A DNA stretch of 40,049 nt from Candidatus Pacearchaeota archaeon CG_4_10_14_0_2_um_filter_35_33 (GCA_002792635.1 PFOR01000001.1:1-40049), one strand, 5' to 3'; positions 22,921 to 29,832 are shown, counted from the first letter of the stretch. Program-made: numbers and translations. Notes: generated from the sequence alone by a model not told the origin.

Positions 22921-24642
22921 ACCCCAATTGTCATTCTTTTTTCTCTTGATTTCTGCGATTTCTGATAATGTTTTGATTTCTTCTTGGGATAATAAGTCTT
23001 TGTTGAGTTTGAAAGTTTTGAATTGATATTCCGTTATTTGCGAATAAAGGTGTTTTATTTCTGGATTTTTTATTTGTCTCTCATAGTTTGTCCCGGGTAA
23101 GGAGATAGCTACTTCTGCATCTTGGGGAGCCCCATCAACAGAGTTTTTGTCTAACTGAATTGCTTTTATTCTTGCTATCGAGTTATCGTTTTCATCTATT
23201 AACAATAGGTTGGATTTTAGTTTTCCTGCTAAAATCCTGACACCGAATATTGCTGGATTGCTGTTTCTGAATACGTATTGCGGTAGAATCTCGAGTTTGC
23301 AAATTGTTGCTAACCCTAGCAGCCTTTGCCTTTCTATTTCAGCTTGTTTTTCTTTACGCCATTCTTCAAGAGATTCAATTAGTTTGTATACAACTTCATC
23401 TGTTAGAACTTTTATGTTTTCTAAATCCAGGCCTTCTTCTATTTCTGTATTAAACCCAACAATCACTGCATCCAAAGGATTAATTCTGAGATTTGCTTTT
23501 GCCGAGATGACATCTGCTTTGTTTATTGACCCGATTCCTGCTTTTACGAATTGGATATTTGATTGTTTTAATAAATTGATTAATGCTTCCAAGCTCCCTA
23601 ATGAATCTGCTTTAATTATTATTCCCTGTTTATATGTGGATGTTGCTTCAGAAATCTCTTTTTTGAATCCTTGTTTTATGGATTCGAGGTTTTCATTTAC
23701 TTTTTGGAATGGCATTCCTGAAACTAGCCCTTCCTTATTTGTCAATTGTAATCTTAATCCAGTTGCAGCAGTTGTTTCTTTTACGGATTGAAATTGAAAT
23801 GAAAGGGGTTGAATTTCTTGAATTGCTCTGACTTTAGACAAGATTGGTTCGCTTAGGGTGGCTATAACTATTTCATCTCCTTCCTTTAGATTTCCATCAT
23901 GGAGGATTGCTTCCGCCCATTCAATCGACTTATCTTTTTTTACTTCTAAAATAACACCTTTTGCTTCTTCTGTTATAGCTAGTTTTTCCATCAGGAATCT
24001 TTGTGATAGTCCACAAAGCACAAATAAGAGTTCTGGAATTCCAAGTTTTGATTTTGCAGAACATGGAACAATTGCTACTTTCTTTTTGAAGTCTTGGATA
24101 TTGTAATATAAATCTGAATCGAATCCGTGTTGTTGTAATGCTCCTTGAAATGTGAATAGTGCGGTATTGAATTCTTGTTCGACATGTTGGGCTTGAGATT
24201 CAATAGACTCTTTTATAGAATCCTTGACCTGCCATCCAGATATCGTGTCTATTTTGTTTAGGGCTACTACGAATGGCGTTTTGTTTTCTTTTAAGATTGA
24301 AATAACTTCCTGAGTTTGGGGTTTAATACCTTCTTTTATATCAACAACCAATACTGCTAAGTCTGCTAATGAGCCCCCTCTTTTTCTTAGATTAGTGAAT
24401 GCTGCGTGTCCTGGTGTGTCTATGAATAAAAATCCAGGTATATCTAAGGAAACATTGGATTTATCGATTAGTGGGCAGGCTTTTTTTATTTGTTCCTTAG
24501 GATAACGAGTGAATGATATTTTTTGTGTTATTCCTCCAGATTCTTGAACTTGGACTGCTGACTGACGGAAACAATCCAAAATTGATGTTTTTCCATGGTC
24601 TACATGGCCTGCAACGGTGATTATTGGTTGTCTAATTGTCAT
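22915..24642 (-). CDS. infB: Translation initiation factor aIF5B (IF2-like)
   Basis: 575 residues, typical for archaeal IF5B without an intein. It promotes subunit joining. GTPase motifs are 'TVAGHVDHGKTSILDCFRQSAVQ', 'GGITQKISFT', 'LFIDTPGHAAFTNLRKRGGSLADLAVLVVDIKEGIKPQT' and 'VALNKIDTISGW'. Later signatures are 'GIIIKADSLGSLEALINLL' and 'VRILAGKLKSNLLLI', with a C-terminal helix near 'ISEIAEIKRKKNDNWGL'. It is transcribed divergently from the gene at 24693 from what appears to be a shared TATA element. Confidence 0.95.
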   Translation of the reverse strand: MTIRQPIITVAGHVDHGKTSILDCFRQSAVQVQESGGITQKISFTRYPKEQIKKACPLIDKSNVSLDIPGFLFIDTPGHAAFTNLRKRGGSLADLAVLVVDIKEGIKPQTQEVISILKENKTPFVVALNKIDTISGWQVKDSIKESIESQAQHVEQEFNTALFTFQGALQQHGFDSDLYYNIQDFKKKVAIVPCSAKSKLGIPELLFVLCGLSQRFLMEKLAITEEAKGVILEVKKDKSIEWAEAILHDGNLKEGDEIVIATLSEPILSKVRAIQEIQPLSFQFQSVKETTAATGLRLQLTNKEGLVSGMPFQKVNENLESIKQGFKKEISEATSTYKQGIIIKADSLGSLEALINLLKQSNIQFVKAGIGSINKADVISAKANLRINPLDAVIVGFNTEIEEGLDLENIKVLTDEVVYKLIESLEEWRKEKQAEIERQRLLGLATICKLEILPQYVFRNSNPAIFGVRILAGKLKSNLLLIDENDNSIARIKAIQLDKNSVDGAPQDAEVAISLPGTNYERQIKNPEIKHLYSQITEYQFKTFKLNKDLLSQEEIKTLSEIAEIKRKKNDNWGL

Positions 24643-24663
24643 ATGTTTTGAAAAGCAGGGGTA

Positions 24664-24672
24664 TTTTTAAAG
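24664..24672. promoter_or_regulatory. Shared symmetric TATA element for two divergent genes
   Basis: tttttaaag lies midway between the infB start codon (24642, minus) and ATG 24693 (plus), about 25-26 bases from each. TTTAAA is its own complement, so one TBP site could serve both directions. The intergenic space is only 50 bases and no second TATA box at the usual spacing was seen. Confidence 0.55.
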
Positions 24673-24692
24673 GTATATTATTTTGGTTTTGG

Positions 24693-25091
24693 ATGGCAGA
24701 AGATGAAACGGAAGAAGATGAGGAGCCTGATTTTTATAGGGCAACTCTTGAAGGGTATATCAAGAACGAGGAAGGAAAGGTTAGAGGATATAAATTTAGG
24801 ATAAATAGTTCGCCTTTTAGAGACCTTGTTGGAAGGAGCGTGAAAGTTCATATTAGTTATGCTAAAGACATATTTTTTCAGAGAGGGGGAAGAACAAATG
24901 TTTTTAGGTATGTCCCAGATTTTCTTCTAACTTATCTTGAGGGGCCCGGGGATGTAGAAAAAAGAGTTATTGATAAAATAAGGAAGAGCAATTCTAATTT
25001 TTCCCAAGAAGATGAACATGAACGAGAGATAGTTGATGAAAGCGGGTATAGCGAGGGTCCAATTGAATTGGAGGATTTGGATGAGGATTAA
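24693..25091 (+). CDS. Small acidic protein, unknown
   Basis: 132 residues from ATG 24693; an in-frame ATG at 24636 lies inside infB and upstream of the TATA element, so it is not used. The centre 'DFYRATLEGYIKNEEGKVRGYKFRINSSPFRDLVGRSVKVHISYAKD' looks like a small beta-barrel (OB- or Tudor-like) by strand pattern. The ends are acidic (MAEDETEEDEEPD; GPIELEDLDED). No family is recognised. It overlaps the next gene by 11 bases. Confidence 0.7.
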   Translation: MAEDETEEDEEPDFYRATLEGYIKNEEGKVRGYKFRINSSPFRDLVGRSVKVHISYAKDIFFQRGGRTNVFRYVPDFLLTYLEGPGDVEKRVIDKIRKSNSNFSQEDEHEREIVDESGYSEGPIELEDLDED

Positions 25092-25332
25092 ACTAATTAT
25101 TTCATTAATTACAGCATTATTAATAATGGGTGTGGTGGGTGTAACTGGATTTTTAATGGATGATGATAAATGGGACAGGACATGGACAACGGCTATTTGT
25201 TCTGGAAACCAATGTAGGGATTATTTGGTAATCTGTTCCGGCCAAGAAGTTGTTGATATGGTTCCTATTTCAGGATTAGTGACGTTTGACGAGGGATGGG
25301 AGGACCCTAGAGGAAAAGGAGAGTTATGCTGA
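25081..25332 (+). CDS. Small secreted or membrane-anchored protein with paired cysteines
   Basis: 83 residues from ATG 25081 (MRIKLIISLITALLIMGVVGVTGFLMDDD), giving a signal peptide or anchor. An extracytoplasmic part follows with four Cys ('TTAICSGNQCRDYLVICSGQEVVD', '...GKGELC') that could form two disulfides. It is coupled to the preceding gene by an 11-base overlap. Function unknown. Confidence 0.6.
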   Translation: MRIKLIISLITALLIMGVVGVTGFLMDDDKWDRTWTTAICSGNQCRDYLVICSGQEVVDMVPISGLVTFDEGWEDPRGKGELC

Positions 25333-25353
25333 TGTCAATTATAGTTGCCGAAG

Positions 25354-25524
25354 ATGATTTATATTGATACTGAAGTTGATAGTGTTGAAGCTGTTGGGAG
25401 TCCTGATAGGAGGATGTTGGAAGATACTTTGGTTGGATGGAATCTTGTAAGGGCAATGAGGTCAAATGCTGTTGCTATTGTCAATCAAGGACAGGCTGCT
25501 TACAAGCCCGGAGAAGTCTTATAG
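25354..25524 (+). CDS. Possible 56-residue small protein
   Basis: MIYIDTEVDSVEAVGSPDRR, then MLEDTLVGWNLVRAMRSNAVAIVNQGQAAYKPGEVL. It occupies most of the gap before rpoL, on the same strand. Ordinary amino-acid composition supports coding. No TATA box or ribosome-binding site of its own is evident and the family is not recognised; it could also be the end of a decayed gene. Confidence 0.4.
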   Translation: MIYIDTEVDSVEAVGSPDRRMLEDTLVGWNLVRAMRSNAVAIVNQGQAAYKPGEVL

Positions 25525-25528
25525 CAAA

Positions 25529-25537
25529 ATTTAAAAA
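25529..25537 (+). promoter_or_regulatory. TATA element for rpoL
   Basis: atttaaaaa is centred 26 bases before ATG 25559. Confidence 0.6.
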
Positions 25538-25558
25538 TGCTCATTTTAATCATTTGAT

Positions 25559-25804
25559 ATGAATATAGAAATTATTAATCAGGAAAAGGATTTAATTGAG
25601 TTGAAAATGGACAATATAACTGTGGCAGAAGTGCTGAGAGTTTATTTGAATAACTCTGGAATCAAATTTGCCGCATGGAGGAGAGAGCATCCTGTGAAGC
25701 CGATAGTTTTTAGGATTGAGGATAGTAATGTCAAAAAGGCAGTCAGTGATGCAGTATCTGCAATAAGAAAAGATGCTGATAAGATTGTTAAGGCTGTTAA
25801 ATAG
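25559..25804 (+). CDS. rpoL: DNA-directed RNA polymerase subunit L (Rpo11)
   Basis: 81 residues. It pairs with subunit D to nucleate RNA polymerase assembly. 'LKMDNITVAEVLRVYLNNSGIKFAAWRREHPVKPIVFRIE' corresponds to the L/Rpb11 signature (eDHTl.N.Lr..L......v.faaY...HPl.....l.i.t). The usual 'EDHTF' is replaced by 'MDNIT'. The stop codon lies inside the 8-bp target duplication of the adjacent mobile island, so the gene ends exactly where the island begins and remains intact. Confidence 0.9.
   Translation: MNIEIINQEKDLIELKMDNITVAEVLRVYLNNSGIKFAAWRREHPVKPIVFRIEDSNVKKAVSDAVSAIRKDADKIVKAVK
25797..25804. repeat. Target-site duplication, left copy
   Basis: ttaaatag directly before the left inverted repeat; an identical copy lies directly after the right one at 29280-29287. 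It contains the rpoL stop codon TAG. Confidence 0.85.
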
Positions 25805-25828
25805 TGAGCTGTTAAGTTAGCGGTGCTT
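25805..25828 (+). repeat. Left terminal inverted repeat
   Basis: tgagctgttaagttagcgg is followed by tgctt. The reverse complement appears at 29256-29279 with one mismatch at the twentieth base; the outer 19 bases are identical. Confidence 0.9.
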
Positions 25829-25867
25829 TTTGGAAAGATTTAAAGGGTTCTTTTTCTTAAAACTTCT

Positions 25868-26656
25868 ATGAATGATTTGATTAGAATTGGCTCGGAAACA
25901 GCTAAAGGTGGCTTTGTGAATGAGAAGGCAATAGCGAAAAAATTTGATAATTGGAAAGAAGATAAAGAAGCTCAAAAATGGCTTAAAATAATGGGTTACA
26001 ATTTGAATGAAATAGAAAAAGTAGAAGCTGTTATTTTACACGGATATAAAACTGATGTCCAAATAAAAGTTACAATCACACTCAAAGAAGCTATCTCGGT
26101 TCAAAACTTATCTATAAAGAAAGCAAATAACGACGCAGATTATAACCAGATAGATAAAAGATGGGTAAAAAATTACATTGAATTATGGAGTATCCCAGAA
26201 AATATCGTTAACCTTTTAGAGATTTTTTGTGGTAAAATATCTCCAAAACAATTACTTAGGGAAGAAAAGATAACTAAACAAAAGTATGAAAGTTTAAGAG
26301 ATAAAAGAAGATTTTTTGTTGATGAGTTTGAGAACAGGGATAAGAAATTATTGATAGATTTTTTTAAGAAAAATAAACTATTGGTTATTACTGACATAAT
26401 AAAAGGTAGAGGACAATTTGCGGCTGACTGGATTTTAGTAACAAGATATGATAAAAAGAAAGATGAAACGAGTTGGGTTTTAGCGGATATTAACAAAGCC
26501 ATGAGCATTTTCGGAGAAGGCGAAGTTAAGATAAGCCCAAGAGGTAGTATATCCATTGGCAGAATTACTTTACAAAGAAAGGGTGGAGATGGTGGTAGAG
26601 AAACAGGAAATATGATACAGTTTAAAATAAAACCTTGTAATTTGTTTAAGTATTAA
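25868..26656 (+). CDS. Type II restriction endonuclease-like protein
   Basis: 262 residues. The N-terminal 'GGFVNEKAIAKKFDNWKEDKEAQKWLKIMGY' and 'VEAVILHGYKTDVQIKVTI' suggest a PD-(D/E)XK nuclease in which D63-x-Q65-x-K67 is the active-site strand (QxK variant) with Glu19 upstream. The C-terminal 'SPRGSISIGRITLQRKGGDGGRETGNMIQFKIKPCNLF' is a pattern I associate with Type II restriction enzymes. It is convergent with the methyltransferase, overlapping it by 11 bases. A TATA-like atttaaag (25838-25845) lies 26 bases before the ATG. Call rests on motif reading and neighbourhood. Confidence 0.7.
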   Translation: MNDLIRIGSETAKGGFVNEKAIAKKFDNWKEDKEAQKWLKIMGYNLNEIEKVEAVILHGYKTDVQIKVTITLKEAISVQNLSIKKANNDADYNQIDKRWVKNYIELWSIPENIVNLLEIFCGKISPKQLLREEKITKQKYESLRDKRRFFVDEFENRDKKLLIDFFKKNKLLVITDIIKGRGQFAADWILVTRYDKKKDETSWVLADINKAMSIFGEGEVKISPRGSISIGRITLQRKGGDGGRETGNMIQFKIKPCNLFKY

Positions 26657-27464
26657 ATTTTAATTTAGCTTGTTGTAAAAAAGGTTTTATTCTTTTATTT
26701 GCTTCTTCACAATATTCTTTACTTATTTCAGAACCAATAAAATTACGATTATTTAAAATAGCCATCTTAGCAACCGTTCCAGAACCCATCATAGGGTCAT
26801 AAATTAAATCTCCTTCATTACTCCAAGATAAAATATGGTCTTCCGCTAACTTTTCAGGGAAGATGGCTGGATGTCCATTATTAGATGTTCCGACAGGTAT
26901 CTCCCAAACATTATTTCTTTTTTTATAATCTCCAACGACAAAATCAGGCACAACATCCCTTATTCCATTTGCGTGCTTTCTTGCACCTTTAACTTTCTGT
27001 CCTTTTAATTTTGTTGGAATATCTTTGATTAAATTGATAGCTTTAATTTTTCCTTTAGAAAAAACAAACATATATTCAAAACTTTGACGATAACAAGCAT
27101 TTGAGCCAAAATTAAAACTATTTGGTTTAAACCAAATCATAGTATCATGCAAATTAAAACCAACCCCCTTAAAATAAAGGGCTTGCCTAAAAGAAGAACC
27201 TGTCTCATTTCCTTTAAGGGTTGCATCCCCGACAACCCACACTAAAACACCACCTTTTTTCGTTACTCTATATAATTCTTTTGCTATTTTCTTAAACTCA
27301 AAAGTGTAGCCGTTATAATCTCTCAAGTTGTCGTAAGGCGGAGATGTTATGGATAAATCTATAAAATTGCCGGGCATTGAAGCCATTGTTTTCAAACAAT
27401 CCTCATTATAAATTTTGTTTAACTCCATTCTCTTTTTTCTCATATTCTTTAAACGAATTGCCAT
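26646..27464 (-). CDS. Beta-class DNA methyltransferase (N4-cytosine or N6-adenine)
   Basis: 272 residues. Motif IV 'DLSITSPPYDN' (Ser41-Pro-Pro-Tyr) precedes motif I 'DPMMGSGTVAKMA' (about residue 223) and 'FIGSEISKEYCEEANKRI', the beta-class order. TSPPY favours N4-cytosine but is also seen in N6-adenine enzymes. A target-recognition region lies between. An internal ATG at 27428 (MELNKIYNEDCL) is the family-like start; the frame from 27464 adds a short basic stretch. It lies 1 base after the transposase stop on the same strand, so the two may share a transcript. Confidence 0.88.
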   Translation of the reverse strand: MAIRLKNMRKKRMELNKIYNEDCLKTMASMPGNFIDLSITSPPYDNLRDYNGYTFEFKKIAKELYRVTKKGGVLVWVVGDATLKGNETGSSFRQALYFKGVGFNLHDTMIWFKPNSFNFGSNACYRQSFEYMFVFSKGKIKAINLIKDIPTKLKGQKVKGARKHANGIRDVVPDFVVGDYKKRNNVWEIPVGTSNNGHPAIFPEKLAEDHILSWSNEGDLIYDPMMGSGTVAKMAILNNRNFIGSEISKEYCEEANKRIKPFLQQAKLKFNT

Positions 27465-27465
27465 T

Positions 27466-28425
27466 TTAATTATTTTGTGTTGCTAACCTAATAAGGTCTA
27501 ACCACCTATTATTCCCTACTTGAACATCAACGCTAGCTCTCTCAAATGGCGTTTCGTTTGTGCCGCTATGTAACTCTATAAAGTTGTGTTGTATAACCAA
27601 AGCAGTCATTAAGATTGGTGCAGACCACAACGCCTTAAAACCTCTAAAATCATAAACTCTATCTTTTATTTTCATAAAGACAGTTTCTATTTTGTAATTG
27701 TGTATTCTTGTCTTTTGATAATTTTGTATTTTATGTTCTATGGTTAAGCCGCCGATTTTGTTTGAGTAAAACAATTTCTTAAATGCTTTCGGATAGAATT
27801 GGGCGGCATCTGTTTGGATAAATTTTGGCTTTCCTTTTGCTACCGACTTTTTAATAAATTCCTGTGCCTGTGTTATGCTTCCATTTAAAGAATAATGATA
27901 ACCTGTAATTAAGCGAGTGTTCCAATCAATACAAGCCCAAAATCTATCATGCTTACCCTCTCTTTGTATTTCTGTTTCATCGGCATAAAAGCTATCTCCA
28001 AGATTATAACCAAGTTTTTCTATAAACTTATTTACTTTTAATGTATATCTTCTAACCCAATCTAAAATAGTGATGTGAGAAACTTTAAATGAAAAGTGTC
28101 TTGATAGTTGGTTTCGCATTTTTCTTGAGGATAAATTGGAAACAAACATATCAATAGACATGGTTATTGTTCTCTCGTTAAATCTCATTCTATAAAAACC
28201 ATCGTTGTTAGTAAAGTTTTTACCGCAATCCTTACAATAATATCTCGCTATTTTTCCTCTATATTCTGTTCTCCTATATCCCTTCTTAATGTAATTCTGT
28301 GCTTTACAAAATACACAGCAAACATTTTTATTCTCTTTCTGTTTTACTTTTTTGCATTTCATCGTGATTGGTGATTTGTAGAGTAGCTCTATATGGGTTA
28401 CTCTTATATTGTTAATTAACCACAT
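27466..28425 (-). CDS. Zinc-ribbon DDE transposase (IS6/IS240-like)
   Basis: 319 residues. An N-terminal zinc ribbon (CVFC at 37-40, CKDC at 64-67) and a helical DNA-binding part ('LSRHFSFKVSHITILDWVRRY') are followed by a DDE core: D149 in 'FYADETEIQ', D206 in 'FIQTDAAQFYPKAF' and E247 in 'KIETVFMKIKDRVYDFRGFKAL'. The ending 'LVIQHNFIELHSGTNETPFERA' is typical of the IS240/IS6 type. Spacing is D-56-D-40-E. An ATG at 28362 is an alternative start. A symmetric atttaaat (28446-28453) sits 25 bases upstream of 28425. The gene appears intact. Confidence 0.88.
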   Translation of the reverse strand: MWLINNIRVTHIELLYKSPITMKCKKVKQKENKNVCCVFCKAQNYIKKGYRRTEYRGKIARYYCKDCGKNFTNNDGFYRMRFNERTITMSIDMFVSNLSSRKMRNQLSRHFSFKVSHITILDWVRRYTLKVNKFIEKLGYNLGDSFYADETEIQREGKHDRFWACIDWNTRLITGYHYSLNGSITQAQEFIKKSVAKGKPKFIQTDAAQFYPKAFKKLFYSNKIGGLTIEHKIQNYQKTRIHNYKIETVFMKIKDRVYDFRGFKALWSAPILMTALVIQHNFIELHSGTNETPFERASVDVQVGNNRWLDLIRLATQNN

Positions 28426-28510
28426 ATTATATAATAATATATATTATTTAAATGTTTCGGTAGTTAAACACATACGATAAGTTTATATATTAGTAGGACA
28501 TGTATTTGTT

Positions 28511-28663
28511 ATGGGCAAAATCAAATTTGAAGTAGAAGGTTATCAGTGTGAGAGATGTAAGCACAAGTGGGTTCCGAGAGGAAATGAACGACCTACATCT
28601 TGTCCAGCGTGTCACTCGCCATATTGGGACAAACCACGTAAGCGGAGTAAAAATAAGAAATGA
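28511..28663 (+). CDS. Small zinc-ribbon protein of the island
   Basis: 50 residues: MGKIKFEVEGYQCERCKHKW, then VPRGNERPTSCPACHSPYWDKP and a basic tail (RKRSKNKK). Two CxxC pairs (CERC, CPAC) define a zinc ribbon, and the tail suggests nucleic-acid binding. A TATA element (tttatata, 28482-28489) lies 25-26 bases before the ATG. It is the only plus-strand gene in the right half of the mobile island and could regulate the transposase or the restriction system; this is inference. Confidence 0.7.
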   Translation: MGKIKFEVEGYQCERCKHKWVPRGNERPTSCPACHSPYWDKPRKRSKNKK

Positions 28664-28770
28664 AAAAGTTTAAAAGCATCCAAAAATATATAAAGTAAGG
28701 AGTATTACACTTTATATGAAAAAGCGCGACACATCATATTTCTTGCATTCCAGCACTTTGGAATAATTGC

Positions 28771-28914
28771 ATTACGAGGTTTCGCTCAACCGCCCCCACC
28801 AAAGAGACGCCGAAACTACTTATTCACTCACTTGCTATCGCTTGTTTTTGTATTCGTCGGACTTAATAGGGCTTGACGTTTCTTGCCCGTTCTGTCGTCA
28901 TCCGACCTCGTAAT
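28771..28914. other. Region of nested inverted repeats, possible structured RNA
   Basis: attacgaggt (28771-28780) is perfectly complementary to acctcgtaat (28905-28914). Inside, gtttcg (28779-28784) pairs with cgaaac (28811-28816), gtcgga (28856-28861) with tccgac (28901-28906, competing with the outer helix) and gggc with gccc (28869-28888). The stretch is locally GC-richer than the rest of the island and spans the 3' part of the AbrB-like gene and the space beyond it. Either an RNA element or a transposon-related DNA structure is possible. Confidence 0.3.
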
Positions 28915-29154
28915 ATGATTTGTGGATAAATTTCTAATTGCTGTTACTTCTTCATTCATTAATCTTAAATTTTCTTCTGTCCTAACTCTAACTTCAATAT
29001 GTCCGTTAGCTTTCACTAAAATTTTATCTCCTGCTTTTATCTTATGTTCCTCTATCCATTCTTTTGGCAATGTCATTATAAGAGATGAACCAGATAAGGT
29101 TACTCTTCTTTCTTCAATAACAGGCATTTTTATCAACTCATTTTTAAATTCCAT
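28828..29154 (-). CDS. AbrB/SpoVT-type DNA-binding protein
   Basis: 108 residues. 'RRVTLSGSSLIMTLPKEWIEEHKIKAGDKILVKANGHIEVR' (about residues 17-58) is a swapped-hairpin AbrB domain as found in antitoxins and archaeal regulators. After about residue 70 the sequence becomes Ser/Thr/Lys-rich and unlike the family, overlapping the nested inverted repeats; the 3' end may not be original. A TATA element (about 29177-29187) lies 26-27 bases upstream. It may be the island's own transcriptional regulator. Confidence 0.75.
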   Translation of the reverse strand: MEFKNELIKMPVIEERRVTLSGSSLIMTLPKEWIEEHKIKAGDKILVKANGHIEVRVRTEENLRLMNEEVTAIRNLSTNHITRSDDDRTGKKRQALLSPTNTKTSDSK

Positions 29155-29255
29155 GTCCGTATTATGATTTTTGAAGTTTTTAAATATATCGCTGGCTATA
29201 TCTTATCTTATTTTCACTATATCAAAACCGAAAATCTAAAATTTTACAGAAATTT

Positions 29256-29279
29256 AAGCGCCGCTAACTTAACAGCTCA
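29256..29279 (-). repeat. Right terminal inverted repeat
   Basis: aagcg followed by ccgctaacttaacagctca, the reverse complement of 25805-25828 except for one base. Confidence 0.9.
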
Positions 29280-29287
29280 TTAAATAG
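29280..29287. repeat. Target-site duplication, right copy
   Basis: ttaaatag, identical to 25797-25804, directly outside the right inverted repeat. Confidence 0.85.
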
Positions 29288-29333
29288 TTAAATTTATTAA
29301 TAGATAGTGATTTTATGAAACAGGAGGTGTTAA

Positions 29334-29540
29334 ATGTGCGATTGTAAATGGACGGAGATTGTTTTGGGCGTTATAATCTTGGTGTTTGCCTTATGGGAAA
29401 CAGCATGGTCGATGTGGATAATAGCGATTGCTGCTATCTTACTCATATTGCATGCGTTGGTCTGCAAGAACTGTGGTAAATGCAAGAACATGGGTAGTAT
29501 GAAATCTGCTAAAAAGTCTATCAAGAAGAAGAAAAGGTAG
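29334..29540 (+). CDS. Small membrane protein with Cys cluster and Lys-rich tail
   Basis: 68 residues: MCDCKWTEIVLGVIILVFAL, two membrane helices, 'LVCKNCGKCKNMGSMKSAKKSIKKKKR'. A CxC at the N-terminus and C-x2-C-x2-C after the second helix could bind metal. A strong Shine-Dalgarno (aggaggtgtta) directly precedes the ATG, almost identical to the one at 4896. Before the island inserted, this gene would have lain directly after rpoL. Confidence 0.7.
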   Translation: MCDCKWTEIVLGVIILVFALWETAWSMWIIAIAAILLILHALVCKNCGKCKNMGSMKSAKKSIKKKKR

Positions 29541-29580
29541 GCTTAGTTAATTTTATAAATTTTGATTTTTTAATAAAAGG

Positions 29581-29832
29581 ATGGATAAAAATTGGGTGGC
29601 TGTGATGATTGTAGGTTTTCTTGGATTGGCTTTAGTGGGTAACTTCTTTTATTCTACTGTTGCTTATTCGGGATTGTTATTGGAGCCTCCATCTAATGCT
29701 CAAAATTTTAGTTTGTTGATGTTATTGTTTGGAATATTTATGGTTGCAGTATTTTTGATAGGTGTTTTTTTTGAAAGGGATTGGGAGAAGGAGCATCATA
29801 AGAAAAATAGAAAGAAGAAGAGGATAAGGTAA
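29581..29832 (+). CDS. Small two-helix membrane protein
   Basis: 83 residues with two hydrophobic segments ('WVAVMIVGFLGLALVGNFFYSTVAY', 'LLMLLFGIFMVAVFLIGVFF') and a Lys/Arg-rich C-terminus (HHKKNRKKKRIR). Not recognised. A TATA-like tttataaat (about 29552-29560) lies 25 bases upstream, consistent with its own leaderless promoter. Confidence 0.65.
   Translation: MDKNWVAVMIVGFLGLALVGNFFYSTVAYSGLLLEPPSNAQNFSLLMLLFGIFMVAVFLIGVFFERDWEKEHHKKNRKKKRIR

Larger units (their letters stand above)
25805..29279. mobile_element. 3.5-kb transposon carrying a restriction-modification system
   Basis: Bounded by 24-bp inverted repeats (one mismatch) and flanked by a perfect 8-bp direct repeat, the classic footprint of DDE-transposase insertion. 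Contents: restriction endonuclease-like gene (+), DNA methyltransferase (-), zinc-ribbon DDE transposase (-), zinc-ribbon ORF (+), AbrB-like gene (-). The genes are AAA-rich in codon use and compositionally distinct from the AAG/AGG-rich neighbours. Without the island, rpoL would be followed after about 45 bases by the membrane gene now at 29334. The 8-bp duplication and D-D-E spacing fit an IS6-like family; exact family assignment is uncertain. Confidence 0.85.

Noticed and set aside
23210-23791. Plus-strand ORF of 193 codons
   Set aside because: Antisense of infB; no promoter or recognisable protein.
28700-28830. Possible tRNA or guide RNA of an RNA-guided transposon nuclease
   Set aside because: No cloverleaf or TnpB/IscB gene is present; only nested inverted repeats can be supported.
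25805-29279. IS1595/ISXO2 assignment of the transposon
   Set aside because: That family also makes 8-bp duplications and has a zinc ribbon, but the third catalytic residue context (IET...IKDR...RGFK) and the 'HNFIELH' end look more like IS6/IS240; left as uncertain rather than claimed.
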